A DNA stretch of 64,000 nt from Chlorobiaceae bacterium (GTDB taxonomy: Bacteria > Bacteroidota > Chlorobiia > Chlorobiales > Chlorobiaceae). The notes beneath the pieces are model-generated. The model was not told the origin of the DNA, searched no databases, and was given only the letters and a program-made list of their open reading frames with translations. Of the stretch, positions 31,260 through 41,663 are shown piece after piece. The DNA is taken from the NCBI GenBank assembly GCA_013334965.1, contig JAAXWO010000002.1:124001-188000 (forward strand), written 5' to 3'. The position numbers and the translations under genes were made by a program. Positions within the stretch are counted from its first letter, which is position 1, and the number at the start of each line of letters is the position of its first letter.

Positions 31260-32594
31260 TTATTTTACCGAACTCAGCCATCCATTGACCATGTCAATAT
31301 CCGAAGCCGAGAGAGTACCGGCGCTTTGTTTCAGCATCAGGGTGTTGAGGATATACTGATAACGGGACTTTGCGAGGTTCCGACGGCTTTCCAGAAGCTT
31401 GCGTTCAGCCTCCAGAACATCGACGTTGCTGCGCAGTCCGGCCGTGAATCCTTTTTGCGTCCCGGTGAACGCAATTTCCTGGGACTTCATCGCCTGCTCG
31501 TATGCCTGGATCTGGGCAATGCTGGTATTGACACTGTTGAAATAACGGCGAACATCTGACTCCACAGCCCGCTCCTGACCAGTGAACTGTTCACCGGCCT
31601 TCACCCACTTGGCACGTGCCTGCCTGATCGAAGCACTGTTGTAACCTCCGGTATAAATGGGCACGTTCACCTGTAAAGCAACGGAATAGGTATCGTAAGT
31701 CGAACCGATCGTGTAGTTGTTTTCACTCTCGGAATAGTTTCTGCCGCCGATCAGGTCAAGGGTAGGCAAACGCATTGCCCGTTGTTTATCGATCTCACGT
31801 TTCGCGATAATGATCTCCTGTCTGGCTGATGCAAGCATGGGATTGCCGGACTGGGAAATCGCTATCCACTCCTCGACACTTGCCGGAGACGGCTTCTTTA
31901 ATTCGAGTTTTTCAGGGGCCAGTCGGCATAGCTGGTCAGGATATACCCCGATAAGGTCTTCAAGCTCACGGCGGCTGAACTCCACACCGTTATTGATATC
32001 GACACCTTCGGCTATAGCCATGTCATGGTTTGCTTGAGCCTCCTTGACCTCGGTGATGGTCCCGAAGCCATTGTCGAAACGCCGTTTGGCTTGCTGTAAC
32101 TGTTCCTTTGCAGCCTGAATGTGGGCCTTGCTGAACGCAAGGTTATCCTCGGCATAAAGCGCGTTGCAGTATGCTTCGGTGATTCTGACGATCAGGCTTA
32201 CCTCTTCCTTCCGGAGGTCGGAATCGCTCTTGGCCATCATTGCCTTGGACTGGTTGTATTCGGCAACGTTAGAAATGTTCAAAAGCGACTGGCGCAACGA
32301 TACGCCATAATTCATCGTGTTGTAATACTGGGTCGGATCAAGCCCGTTTCTGGAACCGTGCTGGGTGGAATTCCTTCCCCGGCTTCCACTGGAACGCACG
32401 CTTGGGAGAAACGCTGCCCCGGCTTTTTTGACCTCCTCCTGATAAACCAGATTGTCAGCCCTCGCGACCCGATACCTTGAGTCATAATCGACTGCCTTCT
32501 GGTAAGCTGACGACAGGCTAACCGTCTCGGCATGTGACGCATGCGAAACGACCATCCCAAAAGCAATCATCGTGCCAATCAACATCTTCTTCAT
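31260..32594 (-). CDS. TolC-family outer membrane channel of a type I secretion system
   Basis: About 444 residues starting with a signal peptide (KKMLIGTMIAFGMVVSHASHA). The mature protein has the paired helical hairpin and beta-barrel repeats of TolC. These include SLSSAYQKAVDYDSRYRVAR at the N-terminus, SLRQSLLNISNVAEYNQSKA, QAKRRFDNGFGTITEVKEAQ and, in the second half, GYNSASIRQARAKWVKAGEQ and FTAGLRSNVDVLEAERKLL. I place the start at the ATG at 32594, preceded by AAGGGGATACCG. A start five codons upstream is possible. It is the last gene of the secretion locus. Confidence 0.9.
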   Translation of the reverse strand: MKKMLIGTMIAFGMVVSHASHAETVSLSSAYQKAVDYDSRYRVARADNLVYQEEVKKAGAAFLPSVRSSGSRGRNSTQHGSRNGLDPTQYYNTMNYGVSLRQSLLNISNVAEYNQSKAMMAKSDSDLRKEEVSLIVRITEAYCNALYAEDNLAFSKAHIQAAKEQLQQAKRRFDNGFGTITEVKEAQANHDMAIAEGVDINNGVEFSRRELEDLIGVYPDQLCRLAPEKLELKKPSPASVEEWIAISQSGNPMLASARQEIIIAKREIDKQRAMRLPTLDLIGGRNYSESENNYTIGSTYDTYSVALQVNVPIYTGGYNSASIRQARAKWVKAGEQFTGQERAVESDVRRYFNSVNTSIAQIQAYEQAMKSQEIAFTGTQKGFTAGLRSNVDVLEAERKLLESRRNLAKSRYQYILNTLMLKQSAGTLSASDIDMVNGWLSSVK

Positions 32595-32711
32595 CGGTAT
32601 CCCCTTCATAGTTCAACGATTAGCATTGCCCTGCCTCTGCATTGATGTACAAAACACTGCAGAATCCATTTTTTCTTCATTTTGTGCTTGCCGCATAGCC
32701 CCGACTGCAAC

Positions 32712-33887
32712 CTATTCCTCTTTCATCGAAACGTTTATACGCTTGATGAGCGGATCGATCAGGTAGGTCAGGAGCGAACGTTCACCGGTCTTGATGACCA
32801 CCTGTACTGGCATGCCCGGCTGCATCTGCCGATGCCCAAGCGATTTCAATCCCTCAGGGGTTACTGACACTCGGGCAAGATAATAGGTTGCCCCCGGCTG
32901 AGCCGGATTCATCTGCGGATCGGCAATAATGTCTTTCGACACCGAATCAACAGTACCCTGAACGACAAGCTGCGGAGAGTGTGCGAATGAGGAGAAACTC
33001 ACGCTGACCGGCAAACCTTTGCGGATACTGTCGATCAGGTGCGGCGCTACCTTGGCATCGATGAGAAGCCCCTCGCTGCTCGGCACGATATCCATAATCT
33101 TCTGGCCAGGCTGTATAACTGCCCCGACAGTCTGCACCTGCAGACCGACCACCTGCCCTGAAGCGGGAGAGCGAATCTCGGTTTCTGCCAACTCCTCAGC
33201 AAGCGCACGGCTCTTTTCAGCGTCAGCCTCGACCTCACGCTGCATTTGCGCAAGTTCCGAAGCGGTATTGCTCCTGAATTCAGAGATTTTCAACTCAACC
33301 TCACGCTGCTGGTTTCTGGGAGCATAACCCTCCTTTACCAGCGAGCTTATGCCCGACAACTGCTCATTGAGGATGCCCAGCGTCCGTCGGCGGGCAAGAA
33401 ACAGCTCTTTCTGATTCTGCATGTTCTGGTTGACGAGCGCCTTGTCTGGATCGTTCAGAAGATCTTTATGGAAGGATATCGAACCTGCGCCGCGCATCTC
33501 GGCGTTCAATCGGTCAGCAGCAGCCCGTATGCTCAGATAGTGCTGGTGAACCTCATCATATCGTGCCTTGGCCGTCTGCCTGTCAAGGGTGATGAGCACG
33601 TCTCCCTGCTGGACCATCTGTCCTTCCTTGACATACACCTTCTCAACCTGGCCGCCGCGAAGGTTTTCGACCACCTTTCGCTTGGTTGCTATGCTGACCA
33701 GGCCCTGACAGGGAACGCCTTCGTCAAGGGGAGCCAAGGCTGCCCAAAGAAGAAATCCACCGAACCCTATCAGCAGGATCCAGACACCCAGCCGAACCGG
33801 ACTTCGAGTGTCACGATACGATGCCCCTGCTGTTTCTGCACCTTCTTCGTTCTGAAGAGCGCTTCTTTTGCTGCCGAAAATGCTCAT
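32712..33887 (-). CDS. HlyD-family periplasmic adaptor of a type I secretion system
   Basis: A 391-residue membrane fusion protein. A short cytoplasmic N-terminus precedes one transmembrane helix (VWILLIGFGGFLLWAALAPL, residues ~34-53). The first lipoyl half GGQVEKVYVKEGQMVQQGDV and a long coiled coil (residues ~105-215) follow. The second lipoyl half is around SPASGQVVGLQVQTVGAVIQPG, and the beta-barrel end with MQPGMPVQVVIKTGERSLL is the HlyD/PrtE signature. It lies between the ABC transporters and TolC. Confidence 0.93.
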   Translation of the reverse strand: MSIFGSKRSALQNEEGAETAGASYRDTRSPVRLGVWILLIGFGGFLLWAALAPLDEGVPCQGLVSIATKRKVVENLRGGQVEKVYVKEGQMVQQGDVLITLDRQTAKARYDEVHQHYLSIRAAADRLNAEMRGAGSISFHKDLLNDPDKALVNQNMQNQKELFLARRRTLGILNEQLSGISSLVKEGYAPRNQQREVELKISEFRSNTASELAQMQREVEADAEKSRALAEELAETEIRSPASGQVVGLQVQTVGAVIQPGQKIMDIVPSSEGLLIDAKVAPHLIDSIRKGLPVSVSFSSFAHSPQLVVQGTVDSVSKDIIADPQMNPAQPGATYYLARVSVTPEGLKSLGHRQMQPGMPVQVVIKTGERSLLTYLIDPLIKRINVSMKEE

Positions 33888-33920
33888 TATGGTCTTTTAG
33901 TACGTTTTTCAAAATTATTG

Positions 33921-35633
33921 TCAGGATACCGGCGCAGCTGAAGGCTTTACGGCGGCAGCCTTCAGGCTGGCAATGACATCGTCCCTGTGACCGCACTGCA
34001 CGATACGTCCGTTCTGCATGATCGCGACCAGGTCGGCAACAGCAAGTATATTTGAGCGATGCGTGACAAGAATCACCGTTTTTCCGGCTGCTTTCAGCTC
34101 AGCGACTGCCTGAAGCAACGAACGCTCACCGGCGTCATCGAGGTTCGCGTTGGGTTCGTCAAGCACAAGGATCTCAGGGTTGCCATAGAGTGCCCGGGCA
34201 AGCCCGAGCCGCTGACGCTGCCCACCGGAGAGCATCCCGCCGGCTTCACCGATCTGGGTGTCATAACCCTTCGGGAAACGAAGGATCATCTCATGAATAC
34301 CGGTACGCCTCGCTGCATCGATGACTTTAGGAGAATCAATCTCGCCGAAACGCGCGATGTTTTCGGCAATCGTTCCGTCAAACAGTTCAATATCCTGCGG
34401 CAGATAGCCGATATGCGGACCAAGTTCAAGCCTGTCCCAACTTTCGACCGGTTCGCCGTCGAGGAGTACGTGTCCCTTGAAATCTGGCCAGACCCCGACA
34501 ATGCATCGGGCAAGCGTCGATTTTCCCGAACCTGACGGCCCGAGGACGACGACTGTTTTACCTGCCGGAAACATGACATTAAGATCATTGAGGATCGGCG
34601 CTTCACGTCCGGGAGCAGTTGCCGTGAACCCCTCAAGCCGGATCTCACCCAAAGGATCCTGGTGCCGGGCACCGGGCGCTTTTTCGGGATACTCATCAAG
34701 GAGCTTCTCAAGACGAAGGAATGCGGACTTGGCCTGGATAAACGGCTTCCATGTTGCGACGACGAGGTCGAGGGGAGCAAGCGCTTTGGACATCAGCACA
34801 TTGGCGGCGATCATGGACCCGGCAGTCATTTTACCCTCGATGACCATCAGGGCGCCGGCTCCAAGCGTCAATGACTGCATGCAGTAACGTACAAACTTGG
34901 CGAATGCCTGCTGACGATGCTGACGCTCAAGGGATGACTCGGATTTAGTCAATGAAAGCTCATGTCGCTCGGCCCAATGCTTCCTCAGGTTTCCAGTCAT
35001 TCCCATCGCATGCAAAGGCTCGATATTACGCAACTTGCTCTGTACATACCGGTAACTGTCGTTGCTCGCGTCGTTTGCGGTTTCAATTTCTTTGGAGCTC
35101 ATCACGTGGGTCTGCCAGGTAATGGCAAGCTGGAGGATGGCGAAGAAAATGGAAAGACATCCGAGAAACGGGTTGAGCAGAAAAATCACAGCGATATAGA
35201 CCGGCGTCCACGGAGTGTCGAAAAAGGCGATCAATCCGTTGGAGGTCAGGAACTGGCGAATGTTGGTAAGGTCCATAAAGGCCTCGGTCACATTGCTCCG
35301 CGCCTGCTTCAGATAGGCCTCGAAACTCGCCGTGAAAACCAGTGAATTGAGCGCTTCGTCAAGCCTTACGCCTGCACGGACGAGAATACGCGAGCGAAGC
35401 CATTCGGCAAACGCCATGACCCCGAAAAACAACAGCATGAACATCGTAACCATCAGGAGCGTCAGTTCACTGCCGCTTTTCATTACACGACCGTAAAGCT
35501 GAAGCATGTAAATAGTCGGCGTCAACATCAGCACATTTGCAATCATGCTGAAAATGCCTACCCAGAAGAACTCCCTGCGAAATGCCCAGAGTTGACGGGA
35601 AAGTATGCTGCGTTTAAAAAAATCTGATTTCAT
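33921..35633 (-). CDS. Type I secretion ABC transporter, PrtD-like (first of two)
   Basis: A 570-residue fused membrane/ATPase protein. The N-terminal six-helix domain begins MKSDFFKRSILSRQLWAF. The ATPase has Walker A VVLGPSGSGKSTLARCIVG, signature LSGGQRQRLGLARALYG, Walker B ILVLDEPNANLD and the H-loop VTHRS. No C39 peptidase domain precedes it. The start is the ATG at 35633; the upstream extension of the frame lies over the neighbouring gene's end and looks non-coding. Order is ABC-2, ABC-1, HlyD, TolC, all on the minus strand. Confidence 0.93.
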   Translation of the reverse strand: MKSDFFKRSILSRQLWAFRREFFWVGIFSMIANVLMLTPTIYMLQLYGRVMKSGSELTLLMVTMFMLLFFGVMAFAEWLRSRILVRAGVRLDEALNSLVFTASFEAYLKQARSNVTEAFMDLTNIRQFLTSNGLIAFFDTPWTPVYIAVIFLLNPFLGCLSIFFAILQLAITWQTHVMSSKEIETANDASNDSYRYVQSKLRNIEPLHAMGMTGNLRKHWAERHELSLTKSESSLERQHRQQAFAKFVRYCMQSLTLGAGALMVIEGKMTAGSMIAANVLMSKALAPLDLVVATWKPFIQAKSAFLRLEKLLDEYPEKAPGARHQDPLGEIRLEGFTATAPGREAPILNDLNVMFPAGKTVVVLGPSGSGKSTLARCIVGVWPDFKGHVLLDGEPVESWDRLELGPHIGYLPQDIELFDGTIAENIARFGEIDSPKVIDAARRTGIHEMILRFPKGYDTQIGEAGGMLSGGQRQRLGLARALYGNPEILVLDEPNANLDDAGERSLLQAVAELKAAGKTVILVTHRSNILAVADLVAIMQNGRIVQCGHRDDVIASLKAAAVKPSAAPVS

Positions 35634-35658
35634 AAGGGGGTCGGCATACGACTTGTAG

Positions 35659-37377
35659 TTAGATCTGAGACTTCGGCTGTTGTGGTTGCGGAGAGGCGGA
35701 TGACGCCTGCAGGGCCGCGAGGACCTCTTCGCAAGTGCCGAAACGCTGGATCTGGCCATCCACAAGTACCATCATATGTTCCATCGCAGCAAGAATATTC
35801 AAACGGTGCGTTATGACGATCACCGTCGTTCCCTTCGCCCGTAAGGACTTTACCGCATTGAGCAGCGCGATATCACCTGCATCGTCAAGGCTTGCGTTCG
35901 GCTCATCGAGCACCACAAATTTCGGCATGCCATAAACTGCACGGGCAAGTGCGACCCGCTGTCTTTCGCCGCCTGAAAGAAAAGAACCATCGTCGCCGAT
36001 CTGGGTGTCAAACCCTTTCGGAAGCTGTTCAATGAATCGCTCGAGCCCGACAAGCCGGCACGCATCGCGCACCTTCGCTTCATCGGGCGTTCCGAAACGG
36101 GCGATATTCTCTGCTATGGTGCCTTCGAAAAGTTCGACGTTCTGGGGAAGGTAGCCGACGTACTGACCCAGCTCATCCTTGTCCCACTGATAGATATCGT
36201 TGCCGTCGAGACGAACTTTCCCCTGCATTGCGGGCCAGATACCCACCATAAGTCTTGCGAGAGTAGTCTTGCCGGATGCCGATGGACCGACGATGGCCAC
36301 CGCCCCCCCTGGCGCAATCCTGAAGCTCAAACCTTTGAGTATCTGTATGGGACTTCTGGGAGGACCGGCATAAACGCCCTCCACCGTAAGCGCACCGGTG
36401 GGTGCGGGCAAAGGCATTTTCTGCTCTGGAAGCGGGAACTCTTTCAGAAGAAGTTCAAGACGACCATATGATTCGATCGCCCCTTCCACCACACGCCAGT
36501 TACCGATAATCTGCACAAGAGGGGCAAGGACTTTGCCGCCCAGAATGGAACCGACGATCATCCCCGAACCATGAAGCTCCCCTTTCAGGGTCAACCAGCA
36601 TCCGACACCAAGAAGCAGTGAACTGAGCAGGCTCTGCACCAGCTTCGACAAAGCCGAATTTGTGCCGGCATGGTCCGATGCGACCGCCTGTGAGAACAGA
36701 AATTCCTGCTGTCGGCCCATCCACCTCTTCTGTATGGAACCGAGCATCCCCATCGATTCAATCACCTGCGCGTTGCGGATCACACCCTCCGCATAGCCCT
36801 GAGCACTGATCGAACTACGGTTGGCGGCGAGCAACGGCTCACGTATGCGACGTTCATTGATAAAACCGATACCGAACTGAATAAGCGCTCCAGCTACCGA
36901 AAACCATCCCAGAAGCGGATCCATTATAAAAAGAAGCACAAGGACAAGTAGCGCCAAAGGGGTATCAAGTATGGCAAGAAAAGCCTGTGAGGGAAGAAAT
37001 TCGCGAAGGACCTTGAGATCTCGGAGCGATTGCGCCCCTGCCCCCGGGATGTTCAGAAGTCGGGCAGCGAACACCGCACTGAAGACTCGATCGCGTACCT
37101 GGCGGTCAAGCTCAATACCGGCATCATTCATGACCTGCCGGCGGATCCACTCGAGAGCCTCCAGCAGCATATAGGCGCCGATCACGAGGATTGTCAGCAT
37201 CAGGAGGGTCTTGTGGCTCTGGCTGTTGACCACCCGGTCGTAAACCTCCATCATGTATGCACTGGGAGTAAGCACCAGCACATTGACAAACACACTGAAC
37301 ACCAATGTCTGATTTATGGAAGGAATCAATGATAAAAAAGATTCGCGCAGAGGGGATGTCTCTTTGGTTCGCTTCAT
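35659..37377 (-). CDS. Type I secretion ABC transporter, PrtD-like (second of two)
   Basis: A 572-residue paralogue of the previous gene, with the same architecture. An N-terminal membrane domain ([20 protein letters not shown] onward) is followed by an ATPase with Walker [19 protein letters not shown], signature [17 protein letters not shown] and Walker [14 protein letters not shown]. It is first in the operon, and the next ABC gene starts 25 bases after its stop. Both copies keep all catalytic motifs, so homodimers or a heterodimer are possible. No RTX-type or other secreted substrate gene lies next to it. Confidence 0.93.
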   Translation of the reverse strand: MKRTKETSPLRESFLSLIPSINQTLVFSVFVNVLVLTPSAYMMEVYDRVVNSQSHKTLLMLTILVIGAYMLLEALEWIRRQVMNDAGIELDRQVRDRVFSAVFAARLLNIPGAGAQSLRDLKVLREFLPSQAFLAILDTPLALLVLVLLFIMDPLLGWFSVAGALIQFGIGFINERRIREPLLAANRSSISAQGYAEGVIRNAQVIESMGMLGSIQKRWMGRQQEFLFSQAVASDHAGTNSALSKLVQSLLSSLLLGVGCWLTLKGELHGSGMIVGSILGGKVLAPLVQIIGNWRVVEGAIESYGRLELLLKEFPLPEQKMPLPAPTGALTVEGVYAGPPRSPIQILKGLSFRIAPGGAVAIVGPSASGKTTLARLMVGIWPAMQGKVRLDGNDIYQWDKDELGQYVGYLPQNVELFEGTIAENIARFGTPDEAKVRDACRLVGLERFIEQLPKGFDTQIGDDGSFLSGGERQRVALARAVYGMPKFVVLDEPNASLDDAGDIALLNAVKSLRAKGTTVIVITHRLNILAAMEHMMVLVDGQIQRFGTCEEVLAALQASSASPQPQQPKSQI

Positions 37378-37905
37378 GAGCTATGACACATATAGACTGA
37401 CTCAGAAAATAGGGCTCGTTACAAAAAACTCAACACAATATAATTATTGGCCTTATACATGCCATAATTATTAACGGCAACGAAAGCTCGAAACCAATAT
37501 CCAGGCCTATGTCAGGACAACTGATCCGCCCTGTTCGAAGCGACATGATTCGAAAGGAATGCGCCTTGCATACATTTCCTGTCGGTCAGGACAACTCTCA
37601 TGGCGCGTGTCTCGAACCACACCGTTTTACGTGCAATACCACCTGGCTGACAACCCTTGATGGTTGATGGATCCCGTAGATTTCCGGCAAAATAAGCTCC
37701 CCGCAAACACTCCCCGATAACGACAACAAAGCTGTTGACAAAAGCGAATGATATGAAATACAAGACTCTTCCGGCCAGGATCAATAATTCTGTACCCAAC
37801 AGCTTTTCGCTGCATTATATTTAAAACGAGGGTTTTTTGTCGATCGATTATCGGCTAACTGCATCACTTTATCAGCAGATCTTTACAAAAGGAGGAAAGA
37901 TTGCC
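37378..37905. other. AT-rich intergenic region upstream of the secretion operon
   Basis: In these 528 bases I see no convincing gene. A minus-strand open frame of 95 codons (37512-37799) lacks a start signal and has no recognisable similarity. The region should hold the promoters of the secretion operon (leftward) and of the eRF1-like gene (rightward). Confidence 0.4.
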
Positions 37906-38310
37906 ATGAAAAAAAGTACAGGCTTATGGATTGACCACAATGAGGCAATTCTGGTCATGATCGTAGACGATCAGACATCTGTTCAACATGTCGAGTCTGG
38001 TGCTGATGGGCATTTCAAATCAACTGGCGGCTGGAAATCCCAGGGCTCTTCAGTAGCCCAGGCCGTATCGTCTGAAGGCAAAGCCGAAGAGATCCGGAAG
38101 CATCAGCTGCATGCTTTTTATACGGATGTCATCAATCGACTTGAAGATTCAAGTGAAATTGCCATTCTCGGCCCGGGAGAAGCCAAAACTGAACTGGGCA
38201 ACGAAATCAAGAAACATGGCCGCCTTCAGGAAAAAGTGGCTACAGTCGAAGCATGCGACCGCCTTACTGAAAATCAGCTCGTCGCCAAGGTTAAGACGCT
38301 GTTTTTGTAA
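37906..38310 (+). CDS. Small eRF1-domain-like hypothetical protein
   Basis: A 134-residue protein starting MKKSTGLWIDHNEAILV, with AAAGGAGGAAAG just upstream fixing the start. It has IAILGPGEAKTELGNEI near residue 100 and ends with a helix (TENQLVAKVKTLFL). The pattern KxxGLWIDHxxA ... GPGEAK is shared by small bacterial proteins whose fold resembles domains of the release factor eRF1/Pelota. Function is unknown, possibly ribosome- or stress-related (inference). Confidence 0.7.
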   Translation: MKKSTGLWIDHNEAILVMIVDDQTSVQHVESGADGHFKSTGGWKSQGSSVAQAVSSEGKAEEIRKHQLHAFYTDVINRLEDSSEIAILGPGEAKTELGNEIKKHGRLQEKVATVEACDRLTENQLVAKVKTLFL

Positions 38311-38362
38311 TTAACATGCGCATCGAACTCCATTTATCTTATAACGACAGCAAGTCGCCTCA

Positions 38363-38396
38363 AAAAAAACCCTCCGTTAGACGAAGGGTTTTTCTT
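38363..38396. terminator. Bidirectional terminator
   Basis: AAAAACCCT pairs with AGGGTTTTT over an 11-base loop. An A-run to the left and T-run to the right suit the convergent genes on both sides. Confidence 0.88.
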
Positions 38397-38420
38397 TTTA
38401 TGGGAAGCGGACTCTCCGAG

Positions 38421-40286
38421 TCACTTCGCAATCGTTAACAGATCCGCCTTGACACGTTCAAAAACACTGGCCCAATCACCGATTGATTTCTGCCGGTAAA
38501 GTTTAACGCTCGGATACCAGGGACTATCCGTCCTGTCAAGCAACCAGCGCCAGTCCGGAGAGAACGGCAACATCACCCATGTCGGCTTGCCCAGGGCGGC
38601 GCTTGCGTGAACGATGCTCGTATCGACACTGATCACGAGGTCCATCAACTCACACAAGGCGGCAATATCAGTAAAATCCTTGACCTCATCCCCGAAATAC
38701 CTGATCTCCTTATGTGTCATAAGCGTTGCCCGGTCTGTATCCCTGACATCTTTCTGCAGGCTCACATATTCAAATCCATTGGGAAGCATGGCGGCGAACG
38801 AAGAAAGCCTTACACTTCGATGAAGGTCATTATGATGTGTTGGCCGCCCACTCCATACGAGGCCGACTCTCGGCTTTGTCTTCGGACCCAGCTTCTCAGA
38901 CCATACCGCCACCTTTTCTGAGTCAGCCGACAGATATTCGGGAAAAGATGGAACGGTATCAAGGGTTGTGTTGAAGGCAAAGGCAAGGCTTGTAATCGGG
39001 CAATGGCAATCAAAGGCAGGCAGAGTCGCACCTTTCACCACAAACTCAGCAACTCCCTCAAGCTGCCGTAACAAACCGATCAGAGGCTGCTCGATTTCCA
39101 GTATAACCCTCGCGCCAAGTTCAGCCACGAATTGCACGTAACGGCAGAACTGGATCGTATCGCCAAAGCTTTGCTCACTGTGCAACAGGATGGTTTTGCC
39201 ATTAATGTAAAAGTTGCCGAGCCATAACTGCTGAATAAAGCTGCGTTTCGAAAACTGGTTTTCTTCTGTCTTGCAACGCCACTCATACAACTCCCAGCCT
39301 TTCTCATAGTCGCCGCCCAAAAGCAATGCAATCGATTTATTCACATAGGCAGGTACGTAATTGGGTTTAAGCGCTATGGCGTGGTCGTAACTGGCCACAG
39401 CCGCTTCCAGCTTATTGAGTCCCTGAAGCGCAACCCCCTTGTTGGACCAGGCTTCGGCATAATCAGGCCTGATCCCTATTGCCTTGTCATAACTGTTTAT
39501 CGCCGCCTCCAGCCGTTTAAGCTCCTCCTGCGAGTTGCCCCGGTGGTACCATGCTTCCGCATAATCGGGTTTGAGCGCTATCGCCTGGTCATAGCTGGCA
39601 ATCGCTGAATCGTAGAGCTTGAGATCGCTCAACGCAAGCCCCCGATTGTTATACGCTTCTGCAAAACCGGATTTCAGCACTATCGCTTTTTCAAAACTGG
39701 CTACAGCCGCATCCAACTGTTCCAGCCGATGCAGCGCGACGCCCCGGTTTGACCACGCTTCGGCGTAATTAGGATTGATCACGATGGCCCTGTCATAACT
39801 GGCCACAGCCTCATCCAGCTGGTTCAGCGCCTGCAGTGCGGCACCCCTGTTCGACCACGCTTCGGCAAATTCAGGAACGATCGCTATCACCTTGTCATAA
39901 CTGGCTATCGCCGCCTCCATCCTGTTGCAGCCCTGAAGCGCAAGCCCCCGATTATACCATGCATCCGCAAAATCGGGTATGAGCGTTATTGCCTGGTCGT
40001 AACTGGCTATGGCCGCATCCAACTGCTTGAGTTCCTGCAACGCCGCTCCCCGGCTGGAATAATAGGCTGCATTGTGCGGATAGAGTTCGATGGCTTGATT
40101 GATCAGTTCAATCGCACGTTGGTATTTTTGCGTCTGTAACGCTATAACACCCATAAGATGAAGTGCGTCGAAATGTTTCGGCTGAAGGACAAGTATCTCC
40201 GCATAGAGTTGCCCTGCCTGCTCAAGTTGTCCCCTGCGATGGAGCGCAAGTGCCTGCTCTAATATTTCCTGGGTTCTTTCTGTCAA
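38421..40286 (-). CDS. TPR-repeat protein with C-terminal glycosyltransferase-like domain
   Basis: A 621-residue protein. Residues ~5-345 form about ten 34-residue tetratricopeptide units, most with the consensus AEAWSNRGVALQxLxxLxAA followed by ASYDxAIALKP. The underlying DNA is a recognisable 102-base tandem array. Residues ~355-620 form a GT-B-like domain resembling the heptosyltransferase/ADP-heptose family: GKTILLHSEQSFGDTIQFCR, RVGLVWSGRPTHHNDLHRSV and VISVDTSIVHASAALGKPTW. Such fusions are frequent in bacteria with O-GlcNAc-transferase-like roles, but the acceptor is unknown. It lies between the terminator and an AT-rich spacer. Confidence 0.88.
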   Translation of the reverse strand: MTERTQEILEQALALHRRGQLEQAGQLYAEILVLQPKHFDALHLMGVIALQTQKYQRAIELINQAIELYPHNAAYYSSRGAALQELKQLDAAIASYDQAITLIPDFADAWYNRGLALQGCNRMEAAIASYDKVIAIVPEFAEAWSNRGAALQALNQLDEAVASYDRAIVINPNYAEAWSNRGVALHRLEQLDAAVASFEKAIVLKSGFAEAYNNRGLALSDLKLYDSAIASYDQAIALKPDYAEAWYHRGNSQEELKRLEAAINSYDKAIGIRPDYAEAWSNKGVALQGLNKLEAAVASYDHAIALKPNYVPAYVNKSIALLLGGDYEKGWELYEWRCKTEENQFSKRSFIQQLWLGNFYINGKTILLHSEQSFGDTIQFCRYVQFVAELGARVILEIEQPLIGLLRQLEGVAEFVVKGATLPAFDCHCPITSLAFAFNTTLDTVPSFPEYLSADSEKVAVWSEKLGPKTKPRVGLVWSGRPTHHNDLHRSVRLSSFAAMLPNGFEYVSLQKDVRDTDRATLMTHKEIRYFGDEVKDFTDIAALCELMDLVISVDTSIVHASAALGKPTWVMLPFSPDWRWLLDRTDSPWYPSVKLYRQKSIGDWASVFERVKADLLTIAK

Positions 40287-40824
40287 GGGAATGGTGATGA
40301 AATTTGATATGGGTAGGCCAACTCTCCTGGCAATCGGACATCACGACTGATCCTGAATCGCAACAATGCACAACTCCATGCATCAATAACCCTGAGCATA
40401 CGACCTGCGATTTGACATACGACATCAAAGCCAGCAAAATCATACATGCCTGCAAATATAAACGTAACACTCTTTCACGTTAAAAGGAAGTAAAGCATTG
40501 TCTGAATCATGCAGAATTACGCGTCCTGAGCGTTTGATGCATGATATCCGGGCATCTGTCCCCCAGTTGCTGCACCTGTCAGGCATTGGATCCGGAATTC
40601 AATCACATCATGAGTGCAGAAAAGCACTGAACGGAGAGGCTTCGCCCATACGAACCGACCTTCGCTTCGGAAAGAAGTAAAAAAAGAGGCGCATCTTATC
40701 CGGCTGATCAATAAAATCATAATATTACAAAGAGCAACATGCGTCGCCCCCGTCTGAAGTGACAGAAGAATTCAATGGTGATTGTCCAACATCGTCGCTG
40801 ATTGAATCAAACCGATTATCCGCA
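40287..40824. other. Intergenic region without a supported gene
   Basis: These 538 bases hold only short open frames without ribosome sites, for instance a 60-codon plus-strand frame from 40498. Nothing is recognised beyond the likely promoters of the flanking, divergently read genes. Confidence 0.4.
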
Positions 40825-41493
40825 ATGCAAAACCGGTCAATACGTGTAAACGCATCACTGATACTGGCAGGCCTCTGCTGCGTATCGCCCGACGCCCTAT
40901 CCGGAGAGGTGGAGAACGGGGTGGCCGTAACGACGACCTCGCCAGTTGCCTCGTTGGGCAAAACACTTCAGCCCGGAATCGTGAGCGGGACTGTCGAAAC
41001 ATCCATCGGACGTTACAGGAAAAATGCTGTGGTTTACCTGAAAGGGATGAAGGAGAAGGTTTTCCCAAAACAGGCTAAAATGGACCAGAAAAACCTGGCG
41101 TTCGTCCCTCATGTCATTGTCGTACCGACAGGATCGAGCGTTTCGTTCTCAAACAGCGACAAGGTAAATCACGACATAACCTCTGCCGACGCCTGCAAGA
41201 AACTGGATATCGACGATTTTCATCCAAGTATGACCAGGGTGGTGACTTTCGAAAAAGCCTGTGAAGTGAACCTGTTGTGCGACCTGCACCCTGAGATGTC
41301 TGCCTATGTCGTCGTCGTGGAGAGCAACTATTTCGCCGTCACGGGAGCAGACGGAAAATTCACGATCGACTCCGTCCCGCCAGGTACCTATGATGTCTCA
41401 GTCTGGAGTGAAAAGCTGAAGCAGGCAAAAGCAGTTTCCGTCACGGTGAAAAGCGGGCAGACGTCAAGAATCGAAATCGGGATGACGAAATAA
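40825..41493 (+). CDS. Exported cupredoxin-domain protein (plastocyanin/methylamine-utilisation-like)
   Basis: About 222 residues. A signal peptide (NRSIRVNASLILAGLCCVSPDALS) leads into a beta-rich domain with a type 1 copper site: the His of SDKVNHDITS, then the Cys, His and Met in LLCDLHPEMSAYV (CxxHxxM). The last ~60 residues form a carboxypeptidase-regulatory-like fold (GADGKFTIDSVPPGTYDVSVW). It is probably periplasmic and carries copper or an electron. The role is unknown. The start is the ATG at 40825; a GTG 22 codons upstream is in frame but gives a poor signal peptide. Confidence 0.75.
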   Translation: MQNRSIRVNASLILAGLCCVSPDALSGEVENGVAVTTTSPVASLGKTLQPGIVSGTVETSIGRYRKNAVVYLKGMKEKVFPKQAKMDQKNLAFVPHVIVVPTGSSVSFSNSDKVNHDITSADACKKLDIDDFHPSMTRVVTFEKACEVNLLCDLHPEMSAYVVVVESNYFAVTGADGKFTIDSVPPGTYDVSVWSEKLKQAKAVSVTVKSGQTSRIEIGMTK

Positions 41494-41663
41494 CCCGACG
41501 CCTGACGATTCCGGAATCTTCACCATCGAGAGGAGAATCCGTTTCCCCCCGCATGAGCAGCAGTGCTTATGACGTCCAATCATCAGTGCCCCTATGGTAC
41601 AGGGGCGCCTGCACAGGTTACTGTTCCCTGAACGTTGCAACTACATTCACAATGGAGACCATC

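Noticed and set aside
38421-40286. Tandem 102-base DNA repeat as a CRISPR or satellite
   Set aside because: The period equals 34 codons and encodes TPR helices in one long coding frame.
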